A stretch of DNA of 64,000 bases from Pohlia nutans (taxonomy: Eukaryota > Streptophyta > Bryopsida > Bryales > Mniaceae), in NCBI GenBank assembly GCA_022496805.1, contig CM040100.1:21543009-21607008 (forward strand), read 5' to 3'. The translations under genes were made by a program, and so were the position numbers. The notes under the pieces are model-generated. The model was not told where the DNA came from and made no database searches. It was given only the letters and a program-made list of their open reading frames with translations. Below are positions 32,715 through 45,157 of this stretch, in pieces. Position 1 is the first letter of the stretch, and every line of letters begins with the position of its first letter.

Positions 32715-33751
32715 TTAGTCTACATATAAGAGTGAGGAAGTCATAGAGATGGGGAAACTACAAGAGAGATCCGTTCTCCTCTTTCAAAGGGAAGGAAAAA
32801 CAAAAAAAAAAACAAAAAAAAAAAAAACCAAATTAAATAGGAAAGATTCCTTCGGAAAGGATATATGACAGTTATTTTTAGCTTAAAATAGCCCAATTGC
32901 TACATTGAAATATAGTGGGTAAATTTCAATGAAGGACTTTTGAAAACATGAAAGGAAAAATAGCCAAATACTTAGGAAAAAGTTAGGTGAGTAGCCAAAT
33001 TTTGCCTAGGTATTACCTAGGTATCATCATGGTAGCACCAAGCATCACCCAAGTATCACCATAGTATCATGAAAAAAAGCTGGCTACCTGGGAAAATAAA
33101 ATAAAATCACTAAATAAAAAGCTCTGTAGCTTAATATTTTATCCTATGAACTAACTTGGCCTCCAAGTGAGGATATTGATTTGTGCAAGCTCTTGATGAT
33201 CGGCAACTGTTGTAGCAACGACCAAATTAAAGAAGATGCATTACTTGATACTGTTTTGTGATACTCCTTAATTTGCGAGTTAGGGCATTTAGTGCAAATC
33301 ATCCGATCCGCGTTCACGCTTCGCCAATGATCATATCTTCAAAATTGACTTGGATGCCCAAAATATTACAACGATTTTGGTACAATCGAAGGGTAATTTT
33401 GTGGTTGAATAGTTATCCTGATTTTAGCTAATAGTTTGGGTGATTCTAAAAACAAATGGTCAATTGTTTTCTCTGACTACAGCTGGAATTAGCTAAAGCA
33501 TAAAAACCATAGATTTGCAAATTTTGGATGGTCTTCGTAAAATGTATCTTTCACTTGGATTTTTTATATGACCAGAAATAGATCATCCATATTTTCTGAG
33601 ATTTTTCTAGTGATTCCATCTACCAAAAATACAGAATCTTTGGTAGAACTTTTCTTTGTTTTTATTTTTATTTTTTAAAATTCAGGGGAAAAAACAGAAA
33701 AAAAATATTAAAAAAAATCAGGTCAATCAGGGTCCCAACTAAGGTAGGGAA
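32715..33751. other. No gene recognised; TACCTAGGTA motif cluster
   Basis: A cluster of tacctaggta/agcaccaag/agtatcacc motifs at about 33000-33070 forms short direct and palindromic repeats. A-rich runs lie near 32798-32828. No gene is seen. Confidence 0.45.
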
Positions 33752-34050
33752 TATGGAATATAATTTGCTACGTTTACTAGTTCATAATGCCAAAAATAAG
33801 AATGTCATGTCCAAAGATCACATTGTCATAACAAAAGACTACATTGTCATGACCAAAGACCACATTGTTATGACCAAAGATCGTAGTGCTATGACCAACG
33901 ACCATAATCTTTAGCAACGTGGTCTTCGGCTTCGGCAACGTGATATTCAAATTTGGCAACGTGGTCTTCAGCAATATGGATCTTGCCTTCACCGATACAG
34001 TGCTTTTGGTCAAGGCATTTTGGATTTGGTTAGGGCATTTTGTGTTTGTC
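33752..34050. repeat. MITE M3 (one end)
   Basis: TATGGAATATAATTTGCTAC matches the M2 terminus, followed by catgaccaaagaccac motifs and a degenerate ggtcttcggcttcggcaac stretch like the M2 minisatellite but with only about two units. The right terminus is not clear. Confidence 0.5.
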
Positions 34051-35099
34051 TAGGACATGAATTTTGGTGAATTCTAGCTAGAAATTGCCACAACATTTTC
34101 ATTAGTTATGGCACGTTCGCGTACACTTGAGAGTTGTTTTTTGCAAGCCATTTGTCTAGTATTGTATTGGACGCGGTCAAGCAATAACTTATTCTTTGTT
34201 TTTTTTTGTACAAATGGAACGCTTTTATTCCATTGCGAAAGAAAGTACAAGAATGGTGAAAAATACGGTTTTTGTTCACTATTTAGCAATGTAACTATCT
34301 TACTTGATTGATGCTTCATGTTTATTTTACAAGGAATTGAATTAGCTTATATCAAAATGTACCCTAAAAAAGAACTTTCACTTAAATAAATAAATAAATA
34401 AAATCTTGTACAAGACTCTCAACCAAATTTATATCGAGATGTTAAAAAAATGGAAAAATGAAGATATTTTGTTCAAATCTTACCAAACCAAAACTTATTT
34501 TCCCTCAAAAGCTCCAAATCTACATTCCCCATCCCTAGGGGTTAAAGTTTCAAGATTTTTTTTAAAAAGTTTTTTTTGGGAGAAAAAGCATTCACCGAAG
34601 AATCTTCGGTCCGTCATCAACACTTGGGTGGCACATTGATTCTATAAAGGAAGCCACGAGGCTTGCTAGCATCCATATATAGTAAGAATATTTCTATCAA
34701 TCTAGTGAGAGCTCAAAATTTTGATTGGTTCAAAAGACAAATTAATTAATTATTTTTTTAAAGGAATTGATGAGTCAGGCCGCAAAGGGTGATTGATGGC
34801 CCATGAGTCCAAGTTGCCACCACTGAGGCCCTTCATTTTTATGTGAAAAGAGAGCCGAAAGAAACTGCAAGACCTGGAATGAGGTCCTCTTGGGACCACT
34901 GGCCTGGCTTGGGGGCCCCCAATCAGGCCTTCAGTGGGGACCACCTTGGGACCACACTAATTAGGACCCCACCGGGACCACCTTAAATAATTCGTTAAAA
35001 TGATTTGGTTTCATATAGTTTGGAGGCTCCGTGGCACCCACTGGGCTGTTCAAATGGCGGTGGTGCCACTGAAAAACAGCCACCTTATCTTTGTTGTGA
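34051..35099. other. No gene recognised
   Basis: An unpaired ctaggggttaa at about 34536-34546 may be a decayed TTAA-type end. The rest is non-coding. Confidence 0.4.
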
Positions 35100-35370
35100 T
35101 GAGGTATATTATTCGCCCCCACTCTAAACACCCCCTCAACGTTAATGCAAGAGGACAAAAACTGCCCCCTATTTTGTGCATGTAGGGGCCCACCTTAAAA
35201 AATAACCCCCTCTTCCAAGGGTTCAAAATTCCCGAGGAGGTCCTCCTAAACTAGTTTGGAGTCGTAGGCCCCAAATTTGAAAAAAATTGCCAAAAGAAGA
35301 CCCTCGGGTGCCCAAAATGGAAATTTCAGAAAATGAGGTTCACTGGGGCTCATGGGTGAATAGTGTTTGC
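35100..35370. repeat. Repeat L, copy 2
   Basis: Matches 10069-10340 in inverted orientation (tgcatgtaggggcccacctt region) and 35937-36165 in direct orientation. Contains a TTAA at 35142-35145 in the same place where copy 3 has a TTAA element end. Confidence 0.55.
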
Positions 35371-35936
35371 ATGAACGCAACTTCAACACTTCGGGTAGTC
35401 TTGCACAAAAACTTTAAGCCAATGAGATTTATTGGGCACCTCAAAGGAAGTTGACTCTAACCCACGTGGGTTGCATGTGGGCTCTTCAAATTGGAAAGGA
35501 GTTGAAAGGATAATCTAATTTAGCTAGAATCTCTTGCTTTCTTCATACCCCTACTCATAACAAGGTCTTTGAACAAATGCTAATGAAGTGAACATCTTGT
35601 CAAATTGAGTCATGCACTTGTTAACTACCTCATCTTAAGGATGGTAAAAAATGGCACTTTGTTTCAAAAAACAATTGGGTTTGGGAGCCCATCAAATCAA
35701 GGTTGCCTATATTTTTCAAGGCCTAAAATTTCAAAATCACAACTTTATTTGCTATTATCTTGACATCCGTACGATCAATAATTTGAATTTTGAGGGATGG
35801 TTTACAAGGTCTAGGAGTACAAGATCCTATAGTTGGAATGTGAAAAAAAGTTTTTGAAAAGCATTCGAAGATCATCAACAAAAATGTCTAAAATGAGGCA
35901 ATTTTGGGTGGGGAACCCCCCTCGGACATTTAGGGG
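35371..35936. other. No gene recognised; TTAA element right end at its border
   Basis: Ends with ctcggacatttaggggttaa, a TTAA-type right terminus joined to repeat L at that repeat's own TTAA. The left end of this element was not found, so its length is unknown. Confidence 0.4.
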
Positions 35937-36165
35937 TTAATGCATGGGGATAAAATTGCCCCCTATTTTGTTCCAGTTGGAAGCCCATCTAAAAAATTAA
36001 CCCCCTCATCCAATGTTTTTTTTTATTCCGAAGTAGGTCTTCTTAGGGAAATTTGGGACCGTAGGCCCCAAATTTGTTAAAACAATTTGTCAAAAAAAGT
36101 CCCTAGGGTGCCCAAAATGAAAATTCCAGGGAAAGGAGGGGGTGGATGAATAGTGCCCGCATTCA
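35937..36165. repeat. Repeat L, copy 3
   Basis: Starts TTAATGCATGGGG and follows copy 2 through the gccccctattttgt and ccctagggtgcccaaaatg blocks to the gatgaatagtgcc end. More diverged than copies 1 and 2. Confidence 0.5.
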
Positions 36166-37366
36166 AGACCACCAGGGTTTTAGAGATGGGGCATTTATCG
36201 CTTCATTGCAGCTATGCTATACTATATATATTCCCAAAAAAACCTATTGAAATGTATCCAAAAAGGGGTGTAAGAGCTTTCCTAGGAAGCATTTGAATAC
36301 CCCATGGGATCGGTTGTGGTGGAGGGGTTTATCTAGTGGTTCGTTCCAACACCACGGGTTGAAGCAACAAGCCACCCCAGGGGGCCCACTACACGGGCTC
36401 CGGGCCAATCATGGGATAGTGATGTCGATCGTCCGGGATTGCTAGGCTGACATTGACATGAACTTGAACCCATAAAGCATTGGTTGCTTTTAAATCCGTT
36501 GTGAAGTGTGCATATAACAATGCGTTATTGGGCTTACTCGAGTTTAACTGTGCATTGCAACGTTCACATGTTAACGCTCTTGAACACTTCCGATCGGGAG
36601 ACATCCAATGCTTTACGTCGGGTTACACTCACCACGACTCGGGCACTATTACCCGCTCTCGAGCTACAGCCCTCAAATTGGTAACATACCATCGCGTCCT
36701 CGTAGGTGAGCATACACCCCTTACGTTGTCCACCCATGAGAATCTCTTTGGTCAACTTGAAAATCAATTATTGTAGTCATTCTTGGATTCAACGCCCGGG
36801 TCTTAAATCCACGCGGGAAGTGGCAGTTGAAGGCTCGTTTAGGCCATTGAGAGGACAATATCACTCGTATCCCGCGGTTTTCAAGGCATCCCGTGGTAGG
36901 TCATAGTGGTTGCCTGACAACTTAGATGGCCATAGTGTGAAGCACCCTGATTGGTAGAATTTGACAGATTCTCAACCTTCACCTATAGTGTGAACTGCCC
37001 CTTAGTACTTCAAAAATAGGCACAAAGGGTTTTTTTTTTTTTTCTTTCTTTTTGGATTTTGCTTTGGTTTTTGAAGCGTAAGCCTAGAAATCTGTCTTGT
37101 TGCTCAAACAAAATTGTACACGTGACCTTACTTACTAGCTTCAATTTTTGAACTTACTTATGCTAAGGTGGATTGCCTCCAAATGATCGGGTTCATTTTA
37201 TGAGCTTAATTACTGAGTACCGATTTCCTACATAGGAGATTGAGTTGTTGAAACCATGCCCTCTCTCCACGTTTAAAAATCTACTTTAACGAACTTAGTT
37301 ATGAGATCCACTCTCATAATACTCCCGCAGATTGTGTCAAATTAGCAGCACGTTGGGCTCTGTGCA
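36166..37366. other. GC-richer spacer, not identified
   Basis: Bases 36300-36900 are distinctly richer in G and C than their surroundings and have short frames on both strands, none with a recognised motif. A T-rich run lies at 37030-37045. No gene is called. Confidence 0.4.
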
Positions 37367-38996
37367 TTAACCCCTAAACGTCCTTACTCCTCTCCAAATT
37401 CGGCAATTTTGCAAAGATGCATCATAAAATGCAACTCAGAGGGATATTTTGAACTTGATGTATAAATAAAAGTTGTACATCATAAATTGTTGTACAGTGG
37501 GGTCCAACATGGAATGGCGTTTTTGGTTTCGCAGTGAGAAAAATTTCAGTACTGCCAACTTTGAAAGCCTCCCGAGAGCTCAAATATTGGTATTTTACCA
37601 CGAAAATTTTACCAGAGACTTATCTTTAAGTTCATTATATGTATGCCAAATTTCAAGGCCAAAAGATTCATCAAAAAAACGTTATTCAAAATCTACCAAC
37701 ATTGGTAGTTATTCACTGCTACCAACTTTGACAACCTCCCAAAGATTGAATTAATTTTTTTTTGCCATGAAATTCTTGGAAAAAGAACTTCTTTATGTTA
37801 ATAACATATGATAAAAATTTCAAGGCCAGAAGATTAATACAAAAAAGATATTGACAATCTACCAACATGTGTAGTTGTGGGAAACAATGGGGGAAAATTT
37901 GCTACCAACTTTGACACCCTCCCTACGGTTGAGAAATTGTCTATTTACCATGAAATTTTTGGTACAACATGCTCTTTATGACAAAATCATTCATGCCAAA
38001 TTTCAAGGTCAAAAAATCTATACAAAGAAAATTATTTACAATCTACCAATGTGTGTAGTTTCCCCCATTGTTTCCCACAACTACACATGTTGGTAGATTG
38101 TTAATATCGTTTTTTGTATTAATCTTTTGGCCTTGAAATTTTTATCATATGTTATTAACATAAAGAAGTTTTTTTTCCTAGAATTTTATGGCAAAAAAAA
38201 AATTAATTCAATCTTTGGGAGGCTGTCAAAGTTGGCAGCAGTGAAAACATTTCCACAGCTACCAATGTTGGTAGATTCTGAATAACTTTTTTTGGGTGAA
38301 TCTTTTGGCCTTGAAATTTGGCATACATATAATGAACTTAAAGATAAGTCTCTGGTAAAATTTTCGTGGTAAAATACCAATATTTGAGCTCTCGGGAGGC
38401 TTTCAAAGTTGGCAGTACTGAAATTTTTCTCACTGCGAAACCAAAAACGCCATTCCATGTTGGACCCCACTGTACATCATAGATAAATAAAAGTTGTACA
38501 TCATAAAAGTTGTACATCATAGATAAATAAAAGTTGTACATCATAGATTCTATCCATACATTTAGATTTGTGATTGCTATCACCAATATTCTTGTATAAA
38601 ATTTGAAACTTGAAATTCCAAATTCTTTTGTAATATGATTACGAATAAGATATTGACAATTTGTACATGAAATTTGTTGTGATAGGTTGAAATGTAATAC
38701 TGTAAGTGTAGTAATTTTTGAAGATTTCTCAGTTGCTTAATTTTGTGAGTTGACTTTTTTAAGAGCACTTTTAAATTCAAAGCTTTGAAATTTTGGGTCA
38801 ATCACTACAACATGAAATGAGGCATAAAATTTTCACAAATCATCCCTTTTGTAATTGGATCACACATGCATGAAGTTAACTTCCCATAAAATATATAGTA
38901 AAAATCCACACTACAAAAACTCAATGATGGATGAGAAAACTGTGTTTGATTCTTTACATCGTCTACTTTGTAGACGATTGGACGTTTAGGGGTTAA
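37367..38996. mobile_element. TTAA-B4 MITE, interrupted by palindrome Q
   Basis: An inverted B-family copy from TTAACCCCTAAACGTCC to GGACGTTTAGGGGTTAA. It is split by the 978-bp element Q at 37495-38472. To the right of Q, an agttgtacatcatagataaa stretch is locally duplicated about three times. Removing Q and one TA gives the normal B sequence (aaaagttgtacatcat). Confidence 0.8.
37495..38472. mobile_element. Palindromic CAGTG element Q (Tc1-like, non-autonomous)
   Basis: Flanked by TA on both sides (37493-37494 and 38473-38474). The outer ends are CAGTGGGGTCCAACATGG and its exact reverse complement. The two arms of about 400 bp (37495-37893 and 38062-38472) are inverted repeats with few mismatches, joined by about 170 bp. 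Inside the left arm and loop, three direct repeats of about 170 bp start with (c)taccaactttga..cctccc at 37557, 37726 and 37902. CAGTGG ends and a TA target fit the Tc1/mariner superfamily; it shares CAGTGG with Tc1-B but little more. A transcript would fold into a long hairpin. Confidence 0.85.
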
Positions 38997-39979
38997 ACAT
39001 ACCATACATGCATGATGCAACAACAATCAATGATCAAAGGGTATTTTCTCCCGAACGGCGATATTGTAATCGACAACAACTAAGTCAATGCATTGCTTGA
39101 GGTACTGAGGCAAACCCTAAGCCCGCAAATAGTCTCTTTTCATGGTTGCATGTTTGTGAATTACGAGTTGTTGGTGCTTCAATTGTGCTAAACGTGGATT
39201 GAGAGTTTTGAAGCGATGGCACCCGGGTCACAGAGTAGCGAACAACAAGTCCAACATGCAGCGGTCATTAGATATTGCTTTCTAATTTGCATTTTTTACC
39301 TTTGATTTTATTTTCTCTTATGAATATACGATAACAAGTAGTGATATGATGCAATCACCTCGTGTACAACTCAAAACTGACTACTTGTTTTTGTTTTCTT
39401 TTTATGGGCATAGTTTAGGAATACCTTCTATTCAGAAGTTCTCAAATTTCTAATTCACGCACTTGGAGTTGGAGCTTTGTTTGTTGTTTATGTTTTCTTT
39501 CCTACAATTCACTTTGGTTTGCTATTGTAGCTTTCTTTTGGGATTATCGATCTTCTTCAAGCGATTCGGCATCTAAACAGTTATTATTTTACAATCTGCT
39601 AGGAGAATTATATATTTTTGATTTAGTGAATCCCAAGTAGCAACTTATACGTATGGTTTGCAGTATTTACAGAGATGCCTCTGTTGACTGGTTTACAGTA
39701 TTGGATTTTGTTTTATTTCTTGAGTTTACCCTGTAACGTTAGAACGTGAACAATTTTGTGATATCGGATTGTGTTTTAATTCTTCGCTTACCTTGTAAAC
39801 TTAGAACGTGAACGATTTTGTTTTCATTCTTTTCTTACCTCATAAGCTTAGAACTTGAACAGTTTTGTGATGTTATGTGATTTTGCTTGAGGTTTGGAAC
39901 CCTGATTTAGTAGTGGACACAAGTCTTTTTACTAAATTTGTTCTTATTAGGGTAAGGTGGGAGTTTGATTTTTGAGATT
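38997..39979. other. No gene recognised
   Basis: A loosely repeated ttaccttgtaa..cttagaacgtgaac(g/a)atttt motif occurs about three times at 39725-39870. No coding signal. Confidence 0.45.
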
Positions 39980-40151
39980 CATAACATTCAGTAGCATGCA
40001 TTGTCTGTGCCATGGCTCTACAGTAGATGGTGTGCAATATTCCACATCCAATAGTACTTCATCAGTAGCTGAGTGAACAGGTGGAGGCTCAATGTAATGA
40101 GCAGAATGCATGAAAGAAAGGCAATGGGCATGAAGGCTACTGAATGTTATG
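39980..40151. repeat. Inverted-repeat element U2
   Basis: CATAACATTCAGTAGC on the left and GGCTACTGAATGTTATG on the right are nearly exact inverted repeats. The interior aligns with U1 (28156-28319). Confidence 0.65.
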
Positions 40152-41576
40152 ATGTTTAGAATATGCTTTGAATTTTCAAAGAAGAAGGAAAAAAACCTTT
40201 TAAAAATAAATAAATTTTAGACCGAAATGATGAGAACCATTGCAAAGAGAAAATGACCTGTATTTGTTTTTGAAATGAAAAAACCTGGGCCATTCACAGA
40301 TGGCGTCTGATACAGAGGTGGAGTTGGGAATGGGCTTCCCATTGGTGTATCAGAACTTTATCAGAGCTTTATCAGAAGGTTCAGGGGGTGGAATGAATTC
40401 CTTTTCTGGGGCAGAATTTTGTGCTGACGGCAATCTGGGGGGGTTCAGTTGCCTTTGGCAGGTCACTCAGATTCTTCAAGAAATTTATCACCGGATGATG
40501 AGGTGGACCGGTGCCGGCCTTCAGCGTATCTGATCTATGCCCAGTGTCCATGATGATGGTCCCCAGTATGACACGTCAGACGGCAAGTTGGCCCGTCTGA
40601 CCAACGCCAGGCGTTGGCGCCATTTTGATTGCCTCTGACACGGCAAGATATTAGAAAAACTAATGGGGATGTCTGTCTGTCTGTGCCCGCCAGGAGAACG
40701 TACAACCAACGTGGTAATGATGGTTGTTCCAGTGATGGGAACTGGTCTGTTCTTTTGGCCTTATTATGTGGGAATGTGTGTTCCCTTGCTCTCGGTTTTG
40801 TTTGTTTGTTTGTTTCATGTTTGACTCATCATTATTTAGGGCATCCTGACTCGCCATATCGTGTTTGACGGGGGCGGATTTTTCAAAACCTCAGTCCCGC
40901 ACGTCACTCTCCTCACGCCATAAGAACATTTGCTTCGTGTAGGACGTGCCGCGCCGACAAGCGGATGATGTGGACAAATATGGCATAGTCCCCACGAAGA
41001 CCACGCCAATGACTGACTATCTTGGGTCCATCATCATGTAAAAGTTGCGTCTCCGACCTTTGTTCCTTCTATATTCGGAAGATTTGGTCAAGATAAACAT
41101 GAACAGTTGTTGTGTGGCGAGACTTGCACGGTCACGGTAGGATACAGTTGGGGTGTTCATATTTGAAGGGAGCCTGGTCGAAATTGGTGTTGGCGCCACC
41201 ATGGTGGGAGGAGTTCGCATTGAGGAGGAGCGCGGCAAAGGTTGTTGTTGGCACGTCCATTGGTAGTGCTGGTGGCAATGCTCTAAGGCCCGTTCTACAA
41301 ATGTGTTTCAAATAAATAGGTGGACGGATAAGATATTCATACATAATTGTAGAGTTTGAAGATGCTTGAAGAGATACTCCGTCCTTGAATCCTACTGGGA
41401 CGAAGCTCACGTTTAAAATGCCCAGGCTACTTTTGTACTCCCTCCGTTTCATAATAAGATTCTATTTTTTTGTTTACAGTGTGGCACAAGTAGGGTTGGA
41501 GCAGCGCCATTTGTTCATAGCGAGAGACAAGGTGACAATGCTCTTATGTCTTCTGTCACTCTCCATGTTGTGTATG
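40152..41576. other. GC-richer spacer with paired hairpins
   Basis: Two adjacent perfect hairpins lie at 40573-40599 (GTCAGACGG / CCGTCTGAC) and 40599-40615 (CCAACGCC / GGCGTTGG). A Stowaway-like terminus TACTCCCTCCGTTTCATAAT lies at about 41437. Frames up to about 106 codons carry no recognised motif. Confidence 0.4.
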
Positions 41577-41722
41577 GATTATAAGGTAAACTCATTACCA
41601 CCCAACACTCAATTCCGTCCTCATTTAAAAGTGGTGTACATTCTAGGTTAACAAATGTACACCACTGGTACATGAGGGCAGAAATGTTATTAAATGGATG
41701 GTCATGGGTATGTCTACCTTAT
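41577..41722. mobile_element. MITE R2
   Basis: attataaggtaaactcatta on the left and the reversed right end cataaggtagacatacccatg form imperfect terminal repeats. The interior aligns with R1, including cactcaattccgtcctcat. Confidence 0.6.
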
Positions 41723-41986
41723 GCAGTCAATGGTTATGTTCAGTGGAGTCGGCAGGGGTGAAATTCTGTTTCCGGCTCCCATGAATTTGACAGAAGCTCG
41801 CACAAACTAACTACCTGGGGTGTTTCATTTGCACATGCATGGTCTGGCACGTCTCGAGGGCTTTGCTTTGCTTCTCGACGCAGTCAACTTCACAAGAATA
41901 AGAACTGGCCAAACTTATTTAATCGTTTTTTTCTTTGAAAAGTGATGATGTCATTAACTCCTCAGGGTTGTTGCAAGAAACACTTA

Positions 41987-42294
41987 GAGCATCTCCAATG
42001 GTGGCTCGCTAAACTTGAATGACCCTTCAAAATATTCCAAAATATAGAGAGTTTAAAATAAAAGTCCCTCACCCAAGGCACTTCAAGCACGGCCATAATT
42101 AATTAGAGAGCCTATCACAAGCCACAACATGTAAAGAGGTTGAATAGCAATAAATACACCTAAATATAATTTAGAGTGGACTCGCTATATAGAAAATTTT
42201 GAGAGTGTGGACCTCATTTTTGAAAGGACCCTCCTTTCTTTTCATTCTTATTTGGTGAGTCATCCATGCTTGAAGTTCCTCATTAGAGATGCTC
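41987..42294. mobile_element. Tourist/PIF-like MITE
   Basis: GAGCATCTCCAATGGTGGC at the left, gagatgctc at the right, flanked by TTA on both sides (41984-41986 and 42295-42297). GAGCATCTCCAA is a very common plant Tourist/PIF terminus. The element is 308 bp and non-coding. Confidence 0.8.
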
Positions 42295-43502
42295 TTATAC
42301 GTTGTTGTTTGAAATCACTGTTCACGGTCTCAATTCAACAAGGTCTCATGTGCATATTCATATATATATGTATATATATGTATATATGTATATATACCTT
42401 TTTCTTTTCTTTTTCCTCAAGTTGAAAAAATTCAACAATTATGGTAGAAATACAATAAATCAAGAAAATAAGAAGTTTTGCATATTAGAAATGGGAGTTA
42501 TGGTAAGGACTTATTTTCCTAGAGAGAAGGAAAAATCGTGAAGAGACGATCGAATTCCATTTTTTAAAATTTTATTCCTAGTAGATAATTTTATACAAAT
42601 TTTCAAAGTGAAAAAGTTTGCAAAACCTTGAAATTATTTCTTGGAATCTTCAATAACCAAGTATTCTCACAAACGATTTCCTCGGGGTGCAGTGTACATT
42701 ATGTTAAAGAATCATGTGCGTTCATGACCCCTTCTAAAACCCCTCTGTATACGAGGGGTTATATGTCTAAAAACCTTTGTATACAAATATATTCCATCTT
42801 TAGTATATGTTTAATGTAAATATACATCAACATTTTCAGCTCTAAATATGTTTATAGTTGTATGTATATGTAATACGGAAATGTTCAAATTAATACTCTT
42901 TTTGTGCACGCACGTATACTTGTACAAGTTTAGTACAGTACACCCCGGGGACAATTTCGTGCAAAGAATCACCCAAAACCAATAGGCCATCCTGTCCATG
43001 AACCTTGCCTATCCAATTTCCAGATTAATTCACTTTCAAAAACTATCACACCTTTTACCTAAAATCGTCATAATTGTGGGACATTCTCGGAAATAAGTGA
43101 AAGATGTCTAAGTTCAGTAAAAGTCTACAGTCTGATTCGTGAAGTCCTCACAGTTTTCCATATTTCTACCTTATGTTTACTTTGCACAGAAACTCGCCCA
43201 AATTCTAGGTACACATTCACACAACTGCACTACTGAACATGATTTATATTTGTCAGCAATGTCTGTGAGTACTACCGTACTGCACAGAATACTACAAGCA
43301 TGTCAAGGCTGTATTGTGCAAGCATGGTACTTCGAATTTTGTCTAGTAGCCCTGTCAACTATCTGACCAATTAAATTCCACTAGGTATTTTCACTTGCTC
43401 TATTCTGGTTTTCTCATATGACTTAATTAGTGCAGTTGGATACTGACTAAGTTAGTGTTGTTAAATTTTATTTGTTTAACTTGAAAGAGTGGAACCAATT
43501 CA
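42295..43502. other. No gene recognised; (ATAT)n tract
   Basis: An interrupted tatatatg microsatellite lies at about 42358-42396. No gene or complete repeat is recognised. Confidence 0.5.
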
Positions 43503-44049
43503 CTAACCCTTTAACGTCCCCATTCAAAGCTGTTTTCAAAGAAGCGTTATAAAATGTTTGATGAAACCAAAAATGGAGTTGATGTACAAAGAAAACTTGT
43601 CAATGTCAATGTGAAGATCACATTTGTACAGTTGGATTTATTATACATTTTATTAATATTTTTAAAACAATTTTAGAAGGTTTTTTTCTTGAAATTCAAT
43701 TAAAATCTCAAACTAACATAATTTTAAAAAAAAAATTGTAATGAAATTGGAATAACATGCGCTATGCGATAGTATGGTTTCCATTATTTGATTCTACTTA
43801 TTTTTGGAAAATCATATTTAGGGTCTCACTTTTTGAACTAAAAATGAAACTTGACATAAATCAATTGTTTTATTTTTCTAAAAATCATAACAAACTATTT
43901 TGAAGATCCAAACCGTACAAAAGATAGTCAACTTGCACAAGAACTAAGAGAAATTTGGGTGAATGAAAACTGTTCAATTTGGATGGAATTCAAACAGTTG
44001 TAATCTTTCTGTCGTCTAATATATGGACGCATGCGCTTGAAAGGGTTAA
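43503..44049. mobile_element. TTAA-I3 MITE
   Basis: A 547-bp copy of the I family: (C)TAACCCTTTAACGTCC at the left, tatatggacgcatgcgctt then AAGGGTTAA at the right. The right TTAA is shared with C3. Confidence 0.75.
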
Positions 44050-44278
44050 CCCTTAAAGGTCTAGAGAGCCCTTTCCGACCAATATTATACACCAATATTC
44101 CATTGTATTTGGCATGGTTCCACACTTCCTATAGGTTTAAGATCAAAAGTGAAGTTAAAATTCACGTTGACATGATTTTGATGAACTATTGGGGTCTTAA
44201 TCTGGAACTTTCTATTTACAACAAATGTAAAATATATGCCATTGTATCTACTATCCCCATCAGCCCTTTAAAGGTTAA
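44046..44278. mobile_element. TTAA-C3 MITE
   Basis: A 233-bp copy with the left end TTAACCCTTAAAGGTC and the right end CCCTTTAAAGGTTAA. It abuts I3 at one TTAA and matches C2 closely. Confidence 0.8.
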
Positions 44279-44629
44279 GTGCAAAGAGAAGGAAAAAGAC
44301 AACGAGTCGGCAAATCCCAAATGAAGGGCGGCAGCCAAGTGAGAGTGGGAGCAATCTTCCATCTAGTTAAGAAAATACTACTAGTGCAAAAAATCTTATT
44401 GATACACCAAGTAGACGTGAACCCTTCGCCAAAGCCGCTTACTTCTTATTCCCACACTTGTGAAAATACTTAAGAATCGCGTTCCTACACGCCATCCCGC
44501 GTGGATAGTGCTCCTCCAAGCTAGGTGGCAAAATTGCGGTAATGTTGTTGAATTGCCTCATTTTAAAATGAAATTGTAGGCTCTCGAATTCTGTCAGTGC
44601 AACTCAGGATCTGGCCTCAATCATGCACA
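44279..44629. other. No gene recognised
   Basis: Short non-coding spacer between C3 and F4. Confidence 0.5.
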
Positions 44630-44868
44630 TTAACCCCTAAAAGATCAAGGAGCCTAAATTGGGTCTCATGTCTTTTTTAGCATTTTTGAGTAGATTCTCT
44701 ATGGAGTTCCTTTTGTTTTAATTTTGTTTCTTTTTTACCAACCCATGCAATGTTCTTCACTAATTCTTATGATATAAAATTTAGTTGCATCTAAATAATA
44801 TTTTTCACAATATGATCAAAGAAAGTTGTGACTTCAAAATCATGAATCCTTGGTCCTTTAGAGGTTAA
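44630..44868. mobile_element. TTAA-F4 MITE
   Basis: A 239-bp F-family copy from TTAACCCCTAAAAGATCAAGG to CTTGGTCCTTTAGAGGTTAA, direct relative to F1. Both TTAA borders are intact. Confidence 0.8.
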
Positions 44869-45009
44869 AACCCTTACATACTTTCAAAAAAATATCACAC
44901 TTTGTTTCAAAAAATAACATGTAATCGTGATCAAACAGTATGACCTAGAAATAAAAACTTGATTGGTGAATCCATATGAATTTCATGATTGTGAGTTCAT
45001 AATCTTGAG

Positions 45010-45157
45010 AAGTGCTAACTAATTCAAGTTGGTTGAAAGATCCTACAGTTGGATCAGTCAAAAAGGTTTTAGATCAAAAACTACTTGTCTTTTTGTGAGG
45101 GGTACTTATAGGCAACTTTGGAGTGTTTAATGAAAAACATAGTCGTGGTGATTTAGG
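45010..45157. repeat. Repeat O, copy 2 (left half)
   Basis: Matches 30235-30372 (ggttgaaagatcctac.gttgg). It stops at agtcgtggtgat, where TTAA-type sequence begins; the rest of the repeat resumes at about 48362. Confidence 0.55.

Noticed and set aside
36300..36900. GC-rich block considered as rDNA, tRNA or retroelement gene
   Set aside because: No rRNA or tRNA signature and no conserved protein motif could be found.
40300..40533. 77-codon frame starting MASDTEVELGMG
   Set aside because: Protein-like beginning, but no recognised domain, no splice or regulatory context; insufficient support.
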